Shown here: piece by piece, positions 8,592-16,831 of the stretch
Layout: every line of letters starts with the position of its first letter
Numbering within the stretch: the stretch's first letter is position 1
Source of the DNA: Oscillatoriaceae cyanobacterium M33_DOE_052
GTDB lineage: Bacteria > Cyanobacteriota > Cyanobacteriia > Cyanobacteriales > Laspinemataceae
Length of the DNA: 42,228 nucleotides
Direction of reading: 5' to 3'
Assembly: GCA_015296065.1 (NCBI GenBank)
Contig: DVDU01000297.1
Location: 1 to 42,228, forward strand
The notes under the pieces: generated by a model
Database searches by the model: none
What the model saw: only the letters and a program-made list of their open reading frames with translations
Told to the model about the DNA's origin: nothing
Program-made: the position numbers and the translations under genes

Positions 8592-10448
8592 ATGAGGGAT
8601 TTTCTGCTGGAGAGTTGCTGGTTTATACCCTTATACGGATTAATCGGGGCGGTTTTGACGTTGCCGTGGTCGGTGGGAATTGTCACCAAGACAGGCCCTC
8701 GCCCAGCGGCATACTTTAATTTATTAATGACTGTCTTGGCATTTGTGCATGGTTCGATCGCCTTTATCCATACTTGGAACCAAGAGCCACAGCAGTTGAT
8801 ATTGCCCTGGCTGCAAGTGGCAGATTTAAATTTGCCATTGGAGATTGAAATATCTCAGGTCAACCTCGGAGCGATGGAGCTAGTGACGGGCATCAGCTTG
8901 CTAGGGCAACTGTTCGCCCTAGGATACCTGGAAAAAGACTGGTCTCTAGCACGTTTCTATGGGTTGATGGGGTTTTTTGAGGGAGCCTTGGCAGGGATAG
9001 CCATCAGTGATTCCCTCTTCCTCAGCTACGGGCTGTTAGAAATGCTCACCCTGTCCACCTATCTGCTGGTGGGGTTTTGGTACGCTCAGCCTCTGGTAGT
9101 CACTGCAGCTAGGGACGCATTTTTAACCAAGCGGGTGGGAGATATCATCCTGCTGATGGGTATTGTGGCCCTGTCCAGCTATGGTGAAGGATTGACTTTC
9201 AGCCAGCTAGAAAGTTGGGCAACCTCTGTCACCTTACCGCCGGTGACGGCAACCCTGTTAGGTTTGGCATTGATTGCCGGACCTACGGGTAAATGTGCCC
9301 AATTTCCCCTGAACCTCTGGCTGGATGAGGCGATGGAAGGGCCGAACCCAGCTTCAATTATGCGGAATTCTGTGGTGGTGGCAGCGGGTGCTTATGTGCT
9401 GATTAAGCTGCACCCAGCATTAACGCTTTCTCCTGTGGCTCTGCATGTATTGGTAATTATAGGGGCGGTGACGGCTGTGGGCTCTTCCCTGATGGCGATC
9501 GCCCAAATTGACATCAAACGCACTCTCTCCCACTCCACCAGCGCCTACTTAGGCTTAGTCTTTGTGGCGGTGGGGCAAAGTCACGTAGATGTAGCTCTGA
9601 TGCTGCTGCTGACTCACGCCGTTGCCAAAGCGCTACTGTTTATGACCGCTGGCTCCATCATTTCCACTACCCAAAACCAAAACATCACGGAAATGGGAGG
9701 GCTCTGGTCCCGGATGCCCGCCACTACTACCGCCTTTCTCGTGGGAACCGCCGGTTTAGTTTCCCTCCTCCCCTTGGGCACTTTCTGGGCGATGCGGCGA
9801 TGGGTGAATGGCTTCTGGGAAATGCCCTGGTGGTTACTCACCATCTTGCTATTTGTCAACGCGATGAGTGCCTTAAACCTGACCCGGGTTTTCCGGCTGG
9901 TATTTTTGGGCGAACCACAACAGAAAACCAGGCGGGCGCCCGAGGCGCCTTGGCCGATGGCGGTCCCGATGGTGTCTTTGTCAGTAGTGGTGTTTTTGGT
10001 GCCTTTAATGTTGCAGCAATGGCAACTACTTCTAAGCTGGACTGGTCCTTGGGCTGCCAGTGGGCGGCTGGGAATTCAGATCGAAACCCCCCTGCTCGTG
10101 TTATCTGGCTTTTTGGGAGTAGTCTTGGGTCTGAGTATTGATTTGTCTCGGCGTTGGGTTCGTCCGGCGGCGAAAGTCCTGCGTTTTCTCCAGGATTTAT
10201 TTGCTTATGACTTTTATATCGATCGCCTCTATCGCCTCACCGTGGTTTGGGCGGTTGATACTTTTGCGAAAATCACCTCTTGGTTTGACCGCTACGTAGT
10301 AGATGGTTTGGTCAACTTAGTAGGAATAGCCGCCATTTTCGGCGGTCAAGCCTTAAAATACAGCGTTTCCGGCCAGTCCCAAGCCTATCTGCTCACCATC
10401 ATTATCGGAATTGGTTTGCTGTTCTTGCTGATGATGGGATGGCAATAA
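8592..10448 (+). CDS. ndhF3: NDH-1MS subunit NdhF3 (NAD(P)H dehydrogenase subunit 5, CO2 uptake type)
   Basis: Antiporter-like membrane subunit of the NDH-1MS complex on thylakoids, which couples cyclic electron flow to CO2 hydration under low CO2. The protein has about 618 residues and around 15 hydrophobic segments. NuoL/NdhF hallmarks include LTKRVGDIILLMG, the PLNLWLDEAMEGPNPASIM region (Glu/Asp and Pro in the proton channel) and KRTLSHSTSAYLGL. It groups with NdhF3 rather than photosynthetic NdhF1 because it heads an ndhF3-ndhD3-cupA operon. TTG at 8589 directly precedes ATG at 8592; I take the ATG, though no strong Shine-Dalgarno is seen. ndhD3 begins 70 bases later. Confidence 0.93.
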   Translation: MRDFLLESCWFIPLYGLIGAVLTLPWSVGIVTKTGPRPAAYFNLLMTVLAFVHGSIAFIHTWNQEPQQLILPWLQVADLNLPLEIEISQVNLGAMELVTGISLLGQLFALGYLEKDWSLARFYGLMGFFEGALAGIAISDSLFLSYGLLEMLTLSTYLLVGFWYAQPLVVTAARDAFLTKRVGDIILLMGIVALSSYGEGLTFSQLESWATSVTLPPVTATLLGLALIAGPTGKCAQFPLNLWLDEAMEGPNPASIMRNSVVVAAGAYVLIKLHPALTLSPVALHVLVIIGAVTAVGSSLMAIAQIDIKRTLSHSTSAYLGLVFVAVGQSHVDVALMLLLTHAVAKALLFMTAGSIISTTQNQNITEMGGLWSRMPATTTAFLVGTAGLVSLLPLGTFWAMRRWVNGFWEMPWWLLTILLFVNAMSALNLTRVFRLVFLGEPQQKTRRAPEAPWPMAVPMVSLSVVVFLVPLMLQQWQLLLSWTGPWAASGRLGIQIETPLLVLSGFLGVVLGLSIDLSRRWVRPAAKVLRFLQDLFAYDFYIDRLYRLTVVWAVDTFAKITSWFDRYVVDGLVNLVGIAAIFGGQALKYSVSGQSQAYLLTIIIGIGLLFLLMMGWQ

Positions 10449-10466
10449 GAAACATTCGGATCCAAA

Positions 10467-10505
10467 TGACAAAGGACAAAAGACAAAGGACAAACAACAA
10501 AGGAG
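10467..10505 (+). repeat. Heptamer repeats between ndhF3 and ndhD3
   Basis: Imperfect tandem units of the CAAAGGA/ACAAAAG type fill most of the gap and end in AAAGGAG about 10 bases before the ndhD3 start. The repeat may also provide the ribosome-binding site. Confidence 0.55.
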
Positions 10506-10518
10506 TCAGGAAGAACAA

Positions 10519-12060
10519 ATGCTCAGTGTTTTAATCTGGGTGCCCCTCATCGGTGCCGCGATCGTTGCCTGGTGGCCGGGAGAAATATCATCCCTTCATC
10601 TGCGGCGCGTCACCCTTGCTATCACCGTGGGTTTGCTGGTCTGGAATATCGCGATTGTGACCCAGTTCAACCCAGACTTGGACGGGATGCAGCTATCGGA
10701 ATATGTGCCGTGGATTGAACAAATCGGCTTTAACTATCAAGTGGGGATAGATGGCATATCTTTGCCGATGGTATGTTTAAACAGCCTGCTCACAGTGGTG
10801 GCAATTTACAGCAGCGATCGGCATATCGATCGCCCCCGCCTTTACTACGCCCTCCTGCTCCTGATTAACTTCGGCGTTACCGGCACCTTCCTCGCCCAAG
10901 ATTTGCTTCTGTTTTTCCTGTTCTATGAACTAGAACTCATTCCCCTGTACTTTTTAATCGCCATTTGGGGAGGTGAACGCCGCGCCTACGCTGCCACCAA
11001 ATTCCTGCTCTACACCGCCCTTTCGGGCATCTTAGTGCTGGCCTCATTTTTGGGAGTTGTCTGGTTCAGCGGCGCCGCCACCTTTGGCTATGAACCCCTG
11101 CGGGAAGCCGTTCTGCCCTTGGGCACTCAAATTATCCTCCTTTCGGGACTGTTAGTGGCTTTTGGGATTAAAATTCCCTTCTTTCCCTTCCACACCTGGC
11201 TACCAGATGCCCACGTGGAGGCTTCCACCCCCATTTCCGTCCTCCTGGCGGGAGTGCTGCTGAAAATGGGCACCTATGGGTTACTGCGCTTTGGCTTGGG
11301 GCTGTTTCCTGAAGCATGGCAGGTATTGGCTCCCTGGCTGGCTACCTGGGCGGCGGTGAGCGCTTTGTATGGAGCATTAGCCGCCATCTCCCAAAAAGAT
11401 ATGAAAAAAGTGGTGGCTTACTCCTCGATCGCCCATATGGCATTTATCCTCCTGGCATTCGCCGCCGCCACCCCTCTGAGCCTCGTTGCTTCCGTGTGCC
11501 AAATGGTCAGCCACGGTTTAATCTCTGGTCTCCTCTTCCTCTTGGTGGGGGTGGTGGGCAAAAAAACCGGCACCCGGGATGTGGATCAGTTGCGCGGTTT
11601 ACTCAACCCAGAACGGGGTTTGCCCCTAATTGGCAGTTTGATGATTTTGGGAGCGATGGCTAGTGCGGGTATCCCTGGAATGGTAGGGTTTATCGCCGAA
11701 TTCATGCTATTTCGGGGCAGTTTCCCGGTGTTTCCCGTGCAAACCCTCCTGTGCATGGTGGGCACTGGCTTAACTGCAGTTTACTTTTTGCTGATGATTA
11801 ATAAGGTATTTTTTGGCCGCCTGTCAGAGCGGGTGGAAAACTTGCCCCGGGTTTACTGGAGCGATCGTCTCCCCGCCGTGGCTTTAGCGATCGCCGTCGT
11901 CATCTTCGGACTGCAACCGAACTGGTTAGTCCGCTGGAGTGAACATAACACCAACTCTCTTATGCTGGGGGCACGGCGTTCTCAAAATATCGGTTTAGTG
12001 AATCAGGTTAATCAGACGATGACCCTACCGATGGCAAATTCGGGGGTAATTGATAATTGA
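10519..12060 (+). CDS. ndhD3: NDH-1MS subunit NdhD3 (NAD(P)H dehydrogenase subunit 4, CO2 uptake type)
   Basis: Antiporter-like membrane subunit of NDH-1MS, the partner of NdhF3 and CupA. It has 513 residues and about 14 membrane segments. NuoM/NdhD hallmarks seen are FFLFYELELIPLYFLIA (conserved Glu), KIPFFPFHTWLPDAHVEAST (Pro, His and Asp of the channel), and KKVVAYSSIAHM with its Lys. The ATG at 10519 follows an AGGA-type site in the heptamer repeat. A 167-base gap with repeat sequence separates it from cupA. Confidence 0.94.
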   Translation: MLSVLIWVPLIGAAIVAWWPGEISSLHLRRVTLAITVGLLVWNIAIVTQFNPDLDGMQLSEYVPWIEQIGFNYQVGIDGISLPMVCLNSLLTVVAIYSSDRHIDRPRLYYALLLLINFGVTGTFLAQDLLLFFLFYELELIPLYFLIAIWGGERRAYAATKFLLYTALSGILVLASFLGVVWFSGAATFGYEPLREAVLPLGTQIILLSGLLVAFGIKIPFFPFHTWLPDAHVEASTPISVLLAGVLLKMGTYGLLRFGLGLFPEAWQVLAPWLATWAAVSALYGALAAISQKDMKKVVAYSSIAHMAFILLAFAAATPLSLVASVCQMVSHGLISGLLFLLVGVVGKKTGTRDVDQLRGLLNPERGLPLIGSLMILGAMASAGIPGMVGFIAEFMLFRGSFPVFPVQTLLCMVGTGLTAVYFLLMINKVFFGRLSERVENLPRVYWSDRLPAVALAIAVVIFGLQPNWLVRWSEHNTNSLMLGARRSQNIGLVNQVNQTMTLPMANSGVIDN

Positions 12061-12074
12061 TATTATCAGTTACC

Positions 12075-12175
12075 ACTCTTAGGTTCCTACGGACACGGCC
12101 ATGCCGTGTCCCGGCTTTAGCCCAAACAAAAGGGGAACCCAAGAAAGAGGGCTAAAGCCCAACTACAAACCTGGG
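12075..12175. repeat. GGCTTTAGCCC-type intergenic repeat
   Basis: Two inverted short arms (CGGCTTTAGCCCAA near 12112 and GGGCTAAAGCCCAACTAC near 12148) flank a purine-rich middle. Related sequences occur at 13843-14106, 17663-17722 and 21700-21805. It lies between ndhD3 and cupA, so it would be part of the operon transcript. Confidence 0.55.
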
Positions 12176-12227
12176 AAAGGGGGGCAAAACCCCAGGAACC
12201 CATACACCATACACCGATAATATTCCT

Positions 12228-13367
12228 ATGGTCAGCATCAACCTAAAACCATCTAAACATCCCCTCGCCGAATATATCTACCACCTAGAAGCCGGAGCCG
12301 CCATGCTCCAGGATTCCCCCGGAAATGTTTTAGAAGTAGTCGGCATTCTCAAAAGTTATGGCATTGTTTTAGATGCTTACTATCGCAATTTGATTTATAT
12401 TGCCGACCATCAGTTTTTGGTTTTATTTCCCTTTTTTAAATACTTCAATGGCGAAGTTTCTGTAGATAAGCTGCTCCGTCATTGGTGGCACGATAGAATC
12501 AATTTTGAATACGCCGAATACTGCATGCGGGCTATGATGTGGCATGGGGGCGGTGGCCTTGATAGTTACTTGGATTCGCCGGAATTTAAAGCTCTTGCTG
12601 AAAAGGCGATCGAGGCTAAATTAAAAGGTAATTTCGTGATGCTGTCTTTGCACAAGCTATTTCCCGAATTCTTGCCGGAACAAATTCGGCAATTATGCTA
12701 TTATAGCGCTTTGGGACAATTTTGGCGGGTGATGAGCGATATGTTTATTGACCTGTCCGATCGATATGACCGCAAAGAAATCACTTCTATCCCCCAAGTG
12801 GTGCAGCATATTCAAGATGGTTTAGTCGCCGCCGCTAACAATCCCATCACCTACCAAGTCACCATTAATGGCCAAGTTTATGAAATCATTCCCCCATCTG
12901 TGGGCTTAACCTTCCTCATGGATACCGCCGTTCCCTATGTGGAAGCGGTTTTCTTCCGAGGTACTCCTTTCCCTGGTACGATTTCTTACAACGCTCAAGC
13001 TGCCCAAATTCCTTTGGAGCAATCAGATTTTATCTACGGGGCTTTGTATGCGGATCCATTACCCATTGGTGGTGCAGGCATTCCCCCCACCTTGCTGATG
13101 CAGGATATGCGCCACTTTCTCCCCCCATATTTGCATGATATTTACCGTCGCGGGCGCCGAGAAGAAGACGACCTGCGGGTACAAATCTGCCAGAGCTTTC
13201 AAAAATCCATGTTTTGCGTCACTACAGCAGCAATTCGGGGTTTAGCTCCCCATCCTCTGGATACTTCCGACCCCGATCAGCAACGTGCCAACCGCATTTA
13301 CCTAGAAACCTGGATGAATCGCTTTATCCCGTCCCGCTTGGTGGATGTCAACCGAGGTGAGATGTAG
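12228..13367 (+). CDS. cupA: CO2 hydration protein CupA (ChpY)
   Basis: Peripheral subunit of NDH-1MS that hydrates CO2 to bicarbonate on the cytoplasmic side using the membrane complex's energy. It has 379 residues, the family's usual length. It is recognised from the ChpY-type N-terminus (NLKPSKHPLAEYIYHLEAG), the HWWHDRINFEYAEYCMRAM segment, LHKLFPEFLPEQIRQLCYY, and the near-C-terminal LETWMNRFIPSRL. Its place after ndhF3-ndhD3 distinguishes CupA from CupB. The usual next gene, cupS, is not found. The last codons lie inside the 19-bp stem listed at 13355-13400. Confidence 0.94.
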   Translation: MVSINLKPSKHPLAEYIYHLEAGAAMLQDSPGNVLEVVGILKSYGIVLDAYYRNLIYIADHQFLVLFPFFKYFNGEVSVDKLLRHWWHDRINFEYAEYCMRAMMWHGGGGLDSYLDSPEFKALAEKAIEAKLKGNFVMLSLHKLFPEFLPEQIRQLCYYSALGQFWRVMSDMFIDLSDRYDRKEITSIPQVVQHIQDGLVAAANNPITYQVTINGQVYEIIPPSVGLTFLMDTAVPYVEAVFFRGTPFPGTISYNAQAAQIPLEQSDFIYGALYADPLPIGGAGIPPTLLMQDMRHFLPPYLHDIYRRGRREEDDLRVQICQSFQKSMFCVTTAAIRGLAPHPLDTSDPDQQRANRIYLETWMNRFIPSRLVDVNRGEM

Positions 13368-13400
13368 GGGTGAAGAGATCGTCACCCCTACATCTCACCT
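13355..13400 (+). terminator. 19-bp perfect inverted repeat overlapping the cupA stop
   Basis: The arms 13355-13373 and 13382-13400 (AGGTGAGATGTAGGGGTGA and its exact complement) enclose an 8-base loop. The cupA stop codon (13365-13367) lies within the left arm. Only TTTT follows, so terminator strength is uncertain; RNA stabilisation or a palindromic insertion is also possible. Confidence 0.6.
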
Positions 13401-13568
13401 TTTGGGAGGCAAAGCCTCCCGCCACCTGGTGAACCGTCCACTGGTTATGGGGGTGCAATGTGAGGATGTGGGGGAAAAAGCCGGACGCCTGAAATAGTTA
13501 CACAGAGAGACAACTAGGGTTTAGGAGGTGATTTTAGGCTGGTAAGCGTAGGGTACAGAGGCGGCCAA

Positions 13569-13850
13569 ATGTTTAATTTGTTCAAGCTCCAGACTTACGC
13601 GGGATTGCAAGATAGCTATTCAGCCAACCCTAATCTCAAGTTTATCATCGGAAACCCTGGGGAAAAAGCTGTGGTGACAGAGACGATCGTTGGTCCGCAT
13701 CAAAAAGGGCGAGTGCGTTTTCGGGGCAGTTGGTGGTCGGCTCGCTGTCTGGAAGAGGCGGTGATTGCGGCTGGTGAAGCGGTGGTGGTGGTGGGAATTT
13801 CCCAAATCACTCTCATTGTCGAACCGATTGGCGGTTTTCCCCGTTCGTAG
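13569..13850 (+). CDS. NfeD-like OB-fold protein
   Basis: Small soluble protein of 93 residues that resembles the C-terminal OB-fold of NfeD proteins. Seen are a GEKAVVTETIVGPHQKGRVRF block (Gly, Thr and Gly at conserved turns), WWSARC, AAGEAVVVVGISQITLIVEP and a short tail. NfeD partners act with membrane proteases or stomatins, but no such gene is next to it. The N-terminal 35 residues (with YAGLQDSYSANPNLKF) are not part of the fold I recognise. It follows cupA by about 200 bases and ends in a repeat that supplies its stop codon. Function in CO2 uptake is not shown by sequence. Confidence 0.65.
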   Translation: MFNLFKLQTYAGLQDSYSANPNLKFIIGNPGEKAVVTETIVGPHQKGRVRFRGSWWSARCLEEAVIAAGEAVVVVGISQITLIVEPIGGFPRS

Positions 13851-14106
13851 CACCCTCCTTTAGCCCTCTTAGAGAAGTTCTCATTTTTTGGGCTGAAGCC
13901 CTACTACGAACGCCGACAGGCGTCGCGTCAGCCACCTTTTTTTGGGCCGGTTCGTAGCCCCCTCCTTTAGCCCTCCTAAAGAAGTTTTCATTTTTTGGGC
14001 TGAAGCCCTACTACGAACGCCGACAGGCGTCGCGTCAGCCACCTTTTTTTGGGCTGAAGGAGGGTGCTACGAACCTCCGGAGGGCTGAAGGAGGGTGCTA
14101 CGAACT
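13843..14106. repeat. Tandem 107-base intergenic repeat with inverted tail
   Basis: Two direct copies (13843-13949 and 13950-about 14054) each contain GTTCGTAG, CCTTTAGCCCTC, a TTTTTTGGGCTGAAGCCCTA hairpin and GACAGGCGTCGCGTCAGCCA. Then come two short inverted copies (GGGCTGAAGGAGGGTGCTAC) up to 14106. This is highly palindromic non-coding DNA. It fills the space between the convergent genes at 13569 and 14112. Confidence 0.75.
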
Positions 14107-14111
14107 TTTGA

Positions 14112-14495
14112 CTATTTCTTCAAGTAGTCCACCCTACTGATCCCCCGCTCGATTTCCGGGTCATCGGGGACTTGGTAGAGAGCGTACAGCTCGCCACCGA
14201 GACCCTTGTAAAATCCGGAAATCACTGCTGTTTTGCCGGTGAAAATCCCCACTTTATCACCCAAGGAAAAAATCACCCCCTGGTTATTGGTCGCCGAGGT
14301 GATGACTTCTGCGGGTTTTGGCTTTACGGGTTTAGCCGTTTGTCTGCGTGGCTCGCTGGTAGCCGCTGGGGTAGCCGCTGGAGTAGCCGCTGGGGCAGCC
14401 GCTGGGGTAGCTGCTGGGGCGGTTTCAGGGGTAGCCGCTGGGGGTTGTGGGGTAGAGTTGGGACGCCTTAAGGCAACGATTTCTGGTTTAGTCAT
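14112..14495 (-). CDS. Unknown protein with Ala/Pro/Thr repeat and C-terminal KOW/SH3-like domain
   Basis: The protein has 127 residues. Residues about 10-50 are a low-complexity repeat of AATPAATPA type, probably disordered. Residues about 70-127 (GVIFSLGDKVGIFTGKTAVI through DDPEIERGISRVDYLKK) have the pattern of a small beta-barrel of the KOW/SH3 kind: Gly-Asp-Lys-Val start, then a turn and short strands. I do not recognise a named family. It is divergent from the LysR gene (207-base shared upstream region), so shared control is possible. It is not NdhS, whose signature is absent. Confidence 0.6.
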   Translation of the reverse strand: MTKPEIVALRRPNSTPQPPAATPETAPAATPAAAPAATPAATPAATSEPRRQTAKPVKPKPAEVITSATNNQGVIFSLGDKVGIFTGKTAVISGFYKGLGGELYALYQVPDDPEIERGISRVDYLKK

Positions 14496-14702
14496 CTTAT
14501 ATAGCCTGCTTTCTCTCAGGATAGCGAAACTGGAATGGCTTAGACTGGTGCTGGGGCAATCCCGGTTGGAGTTCTCGGATGAAATCTCCTATACGGATAT
14601 TTACGTGAGGAATCACCCCAAAACAGTATAAGCAAAATCATTTAAAAAACATTTTATGATAGATTATAACTTATCCACAATCTTTAGTCAGGAGCATAAG
14701 CC

Positions 14703-15635
14703 TTGAAGCAGGTAACGCTGCATCAGTTAAAGGTGTTTGAAGCGGCAGCTCGGCATGGTAGTTTCACCCGGGCGGCGGAGGAGCTGTTTCTTACCCAGCC
14801 GTCTATATCGATGCAGGTGAAGCAGCTATCGAAGTCGGTGGGGATGCCTCTGTTTGAGCAAGTGGGCAAGCGTCTCTATCTCACGGACGCTGGCAAAGAG
14901 TTGCTGACATTGAGTCGGGATATATTCGATCGCCTCTCCCAGTTTGAGATGACGGTGGCGAACCTCAAGGGTCTGAAGCAGGGGCAGTTGCGCATTGCTG
15001 CTGTCACTACCGCTAAATACGTTATCCCCCGGTTGCTCGGTCCTTTTTGTCACCGCTACCCGGGCATTGATGTTTCTCTGCAAGTGGTAAATCACGAAGT
15101 TTTGCTGGAACGACTGCAAAATAACGAGGATGATTTGTACATTCTCAGCCAACCACCGATCGCCACGGACTTGGTTTGCCACCAGTTTCTGGAAAATCCC
15201 CTAGTGGTGATGGCGTCAGCGGATCATCCTCTGGCTCAGGAACAGAATATCCCCCTACAGCGCCTCAATGGGGAAGCTTTTATTATGCGTGAACCTGGTT
15301 CTGGCACCCGCCACGCGGTGCAAGAGTTGTTTGATAAGCATAAAATCAAGGTCAAGGTGCGGTTGGTGTTGGGGAATAATGAGGCGATCAAGCAGGCGAT
15401 CGTTGGTGGTTTGGGCATCTCGGTCCTTTCCCGCCATGTGTTAGCTCTCGAAGGTGCTAACCGACAACTCACCATCCTGGATGTGGAAGGGTTCCCCATT
15501 ACTCGTCACTGGTATGTGATTTACCCCGCCAGCAAACAACTCTCCGTGGTTGCCCAAACTTTTTTTGATTACTTGATTGATGAAGGTAAGACGATCGCAG
15601 AAACTACCGACGCGCTCAAAATCACCAGCAATTAA
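14703..15635 (+). CDS. LysR-type carbon regulator of the CmpR/CcmR (NdhR) family
   Basis: The protein has 310 residues. The N-terminal winged HTH (residues 1-60, TLHQLKVFEAAARHGSFTRAAEELFLTQPSISMQVKQL) and the periplasmic-binding-like effector domain (about 90-295) with VITSR-like LGNNEAIKQAIVGGLGISVLS resemble CmpR closely. Related regulators sense 2-phosphoglycolate, RuBP, NADP or 2-oxoglutarate and control cmp, ndhF3-ndhD3-cupA and ccm genes. Which of the CmpR or CcmR/NdhR paralogues this is cannot be decided here; location favours a role in the adjacent CO2 island. The start is TTG at 14703, 8-9 bases after an AGGAG site, and gives the family N-terminus. Its 3' end overlaps the next ORF. 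Confidence 0.88.
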   Translation: MKQVTLHQLKVFEAAARHGSFTRAAEELFLTQPSISMQVKQLSKSVGMPLFEQVGKRLYLTDAGKELLTLSRDIFDRLSQFEMTVANLKGLKQGQLRIAAVTTAKYVIPRLLGPFCHRYPGIDVSLQVVNHEVLLERLQNNEDDLYILSQPPIATDLVCHQFLENPLVVMASADHPLAQEQNIPLQRLNGEAFIMREPGSGTRHAVQELFDKHKIKVKVRLVLGNNEAIKQAIVGGLGISVLSRHVLALEGANRQLTILDVEGFPITRHWYVIYPASKQLSVVAQTFFDYLIDEGKTIAETTDALKITSN

Positions 15636-16587
15636 ATCCCCCGCTCCGATCACCCGGGTATGGCAGGCAATTTCTTGCCTATTGTTGAGTCTCGGTTCTC
15701 CCGCCTTAGTGCAGTGTAGCAATAATTTAACCGCAGCACCAACCAACCGCCAACCCCCCACTATCCCAGAGGCGGCGGGTTTAACCCAGCTTGCCCAACA
15801 GCTAGCTGTTAGCTACGCCAGCAAAACTCCTGGTGGTGCCCTCCCCATCACCCTGACCCTCCCGCAAGGAAGGCAGGTAGGAGAGACATTTAGGGCGGAA
15901 ATCGGCAAAACACTCGGCGCCCCAGTGGGCTATAAAGTGGGATTGACTAATGCTGCTGTGCAGCAGCGTTTTGGTGTCTCTCATCCGCTCTGGGGGGTTT
16001 TATTTGCGAAAATGCTCCTGGAAAGTGGCGCCGTCCTCAGCCCCGATGTGGGGGCACGCCCCATCACCGAGGGAGATTTGCTGGTGAGGGTGGCTGGAGA
16101 TGAAATCAACCAAGCTCGCACCCCGCAAGAGGTTTTAGCTGGTTTAGATGCGGTGATTCCGTTTATAGAAATTGCCGATTTATTTTATGGTGAAGATGTG
16201 GCGGTGAATGCGGGGGCGATCGCTGCCATCAACGTTGGGGCTCGTCTGGGCATCATGGGCGAACCCATCCCCATCTCACCAACCCCCGAATGGGAAAACC
16301 GGTTAGCAAATATGCGTGTGGAAATATTGGACGCCAACGGCAACCCCCTCGACTCTGGCAACGGCACCGCCCTCCTCGGTCATCCCCTCAATGTGGTACT
16401 CTGGCTGAAAGATACCCTTAACGCCGAAGGCAAACAACTCAAAAAAGGCGACCTCATCTCCTTGGGAACCATCACCAAACCCATGCCGGTACAGCCCAAC
16501 ACCACTATCCGGGCCAAATACATCGGTTTAGACCCCAATGGCGCCGGAGAAATATTTGTCCAGTTTTCCTCCCGATCGCCCCTTTAA
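15580..16587 (+). CDS. 2-keto-4-pentenoate hydratase-like (MhpD/FAH family) protein with N-terminal export segment
   Basis: The C-terminal region (about residues 60-335) matches the MhpD/fumarylacetoacetate-hydrolase-like family. Seen are GAPVGYKVGLTNAAVQQRFGV, a metal-ligand region at DAVIPFIEIADLF, GNGTALLGHPLNVVLWL, and the end-strand motif KKGDLISLGTI. Residues about 22-50 include a hydrophobic stretch (AISCLLLSLGSPALVQC) like a signal peptide or a weak lipoprotein signal, unusual for this cytosolic family. The start is uncertain: ATG at 15580 (or TTG at 15577) overlaps the LysR gene by 56 bases. Start sites further downstream would shorten or remove the export segment. Substrate is unknown. 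A hairpin follows at 16662. Confidence 0.75.
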   Translation: MKVRRSQKLPTRSKSPAIKSPAPITRVWQAISCLLLSLGSPALVQCSNNLTAAPTNRQPPTIPEAAGLTQLAQQLAVSYASKTPGGALPITLTLPQGRQVGETFRAEIGKTLGAPVGYKVGLTNAAVQQRFGVSHPLWGVLFAKMLLESGAVLSPDVGARPITEGDLLVRVAGDEINQARTPQEVLAGLDAVIPFIEIADLFYGEDVAVNAGAIAAINVGARLGIMGEPIPISPTPEWENRLANMRVEILDANGNPLDSGNGTALLGHPLNVVLWLKDTLNAEGKQLKKGDLISLGTITKPMPVQPNTTIRAKYIGLDPNGAGEIFVQFSSRSPL

Positions 16588-16661
16588 TCTTTCTCAAGTC
16601 CCCTTGGTGTTTTAGTGGTAAACCCACAAAAAACAGAATTGCAAAACCCGCTAATTAAAAA

Positions 16662-16694
16662 CCCAGTTTTTCCAGAGGAATGGAGAAAAACTGG
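16662..16694 (+). terminator. Hairpin downstream of the hydratase-like gene
   Basis: The arms CCCAGTTTTTCCA and TGGAGAAAAACTGGG pair with a two-base bulge. It lies 75 bases after the stop codon and is flanked by A-rich sequence on the left. It may terminate the LysR-hydratase transcript. Confidence 0.5.
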
Positions 16695-16831
16695 GCGAAA
16701 ATTTGCTAATAGGGTTTTTCCACAGGGTTTTGTTCAACCAGCTATTTATTAACAATCATCAATGGCAGAAGTAATTCCATAAATATCCAAATTATTAGGC
16801 ACGCCTCTAAATTAATGAAGCGGATTTGTAT

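Noticed and set aside
14112-14495. NdhS (SH3-like NDH-1 subunit)
   Set aside because: A small beta-barrel is likely, but the NdhS sequence signature is absent and the Ala/Pro repeat does not belong to it.
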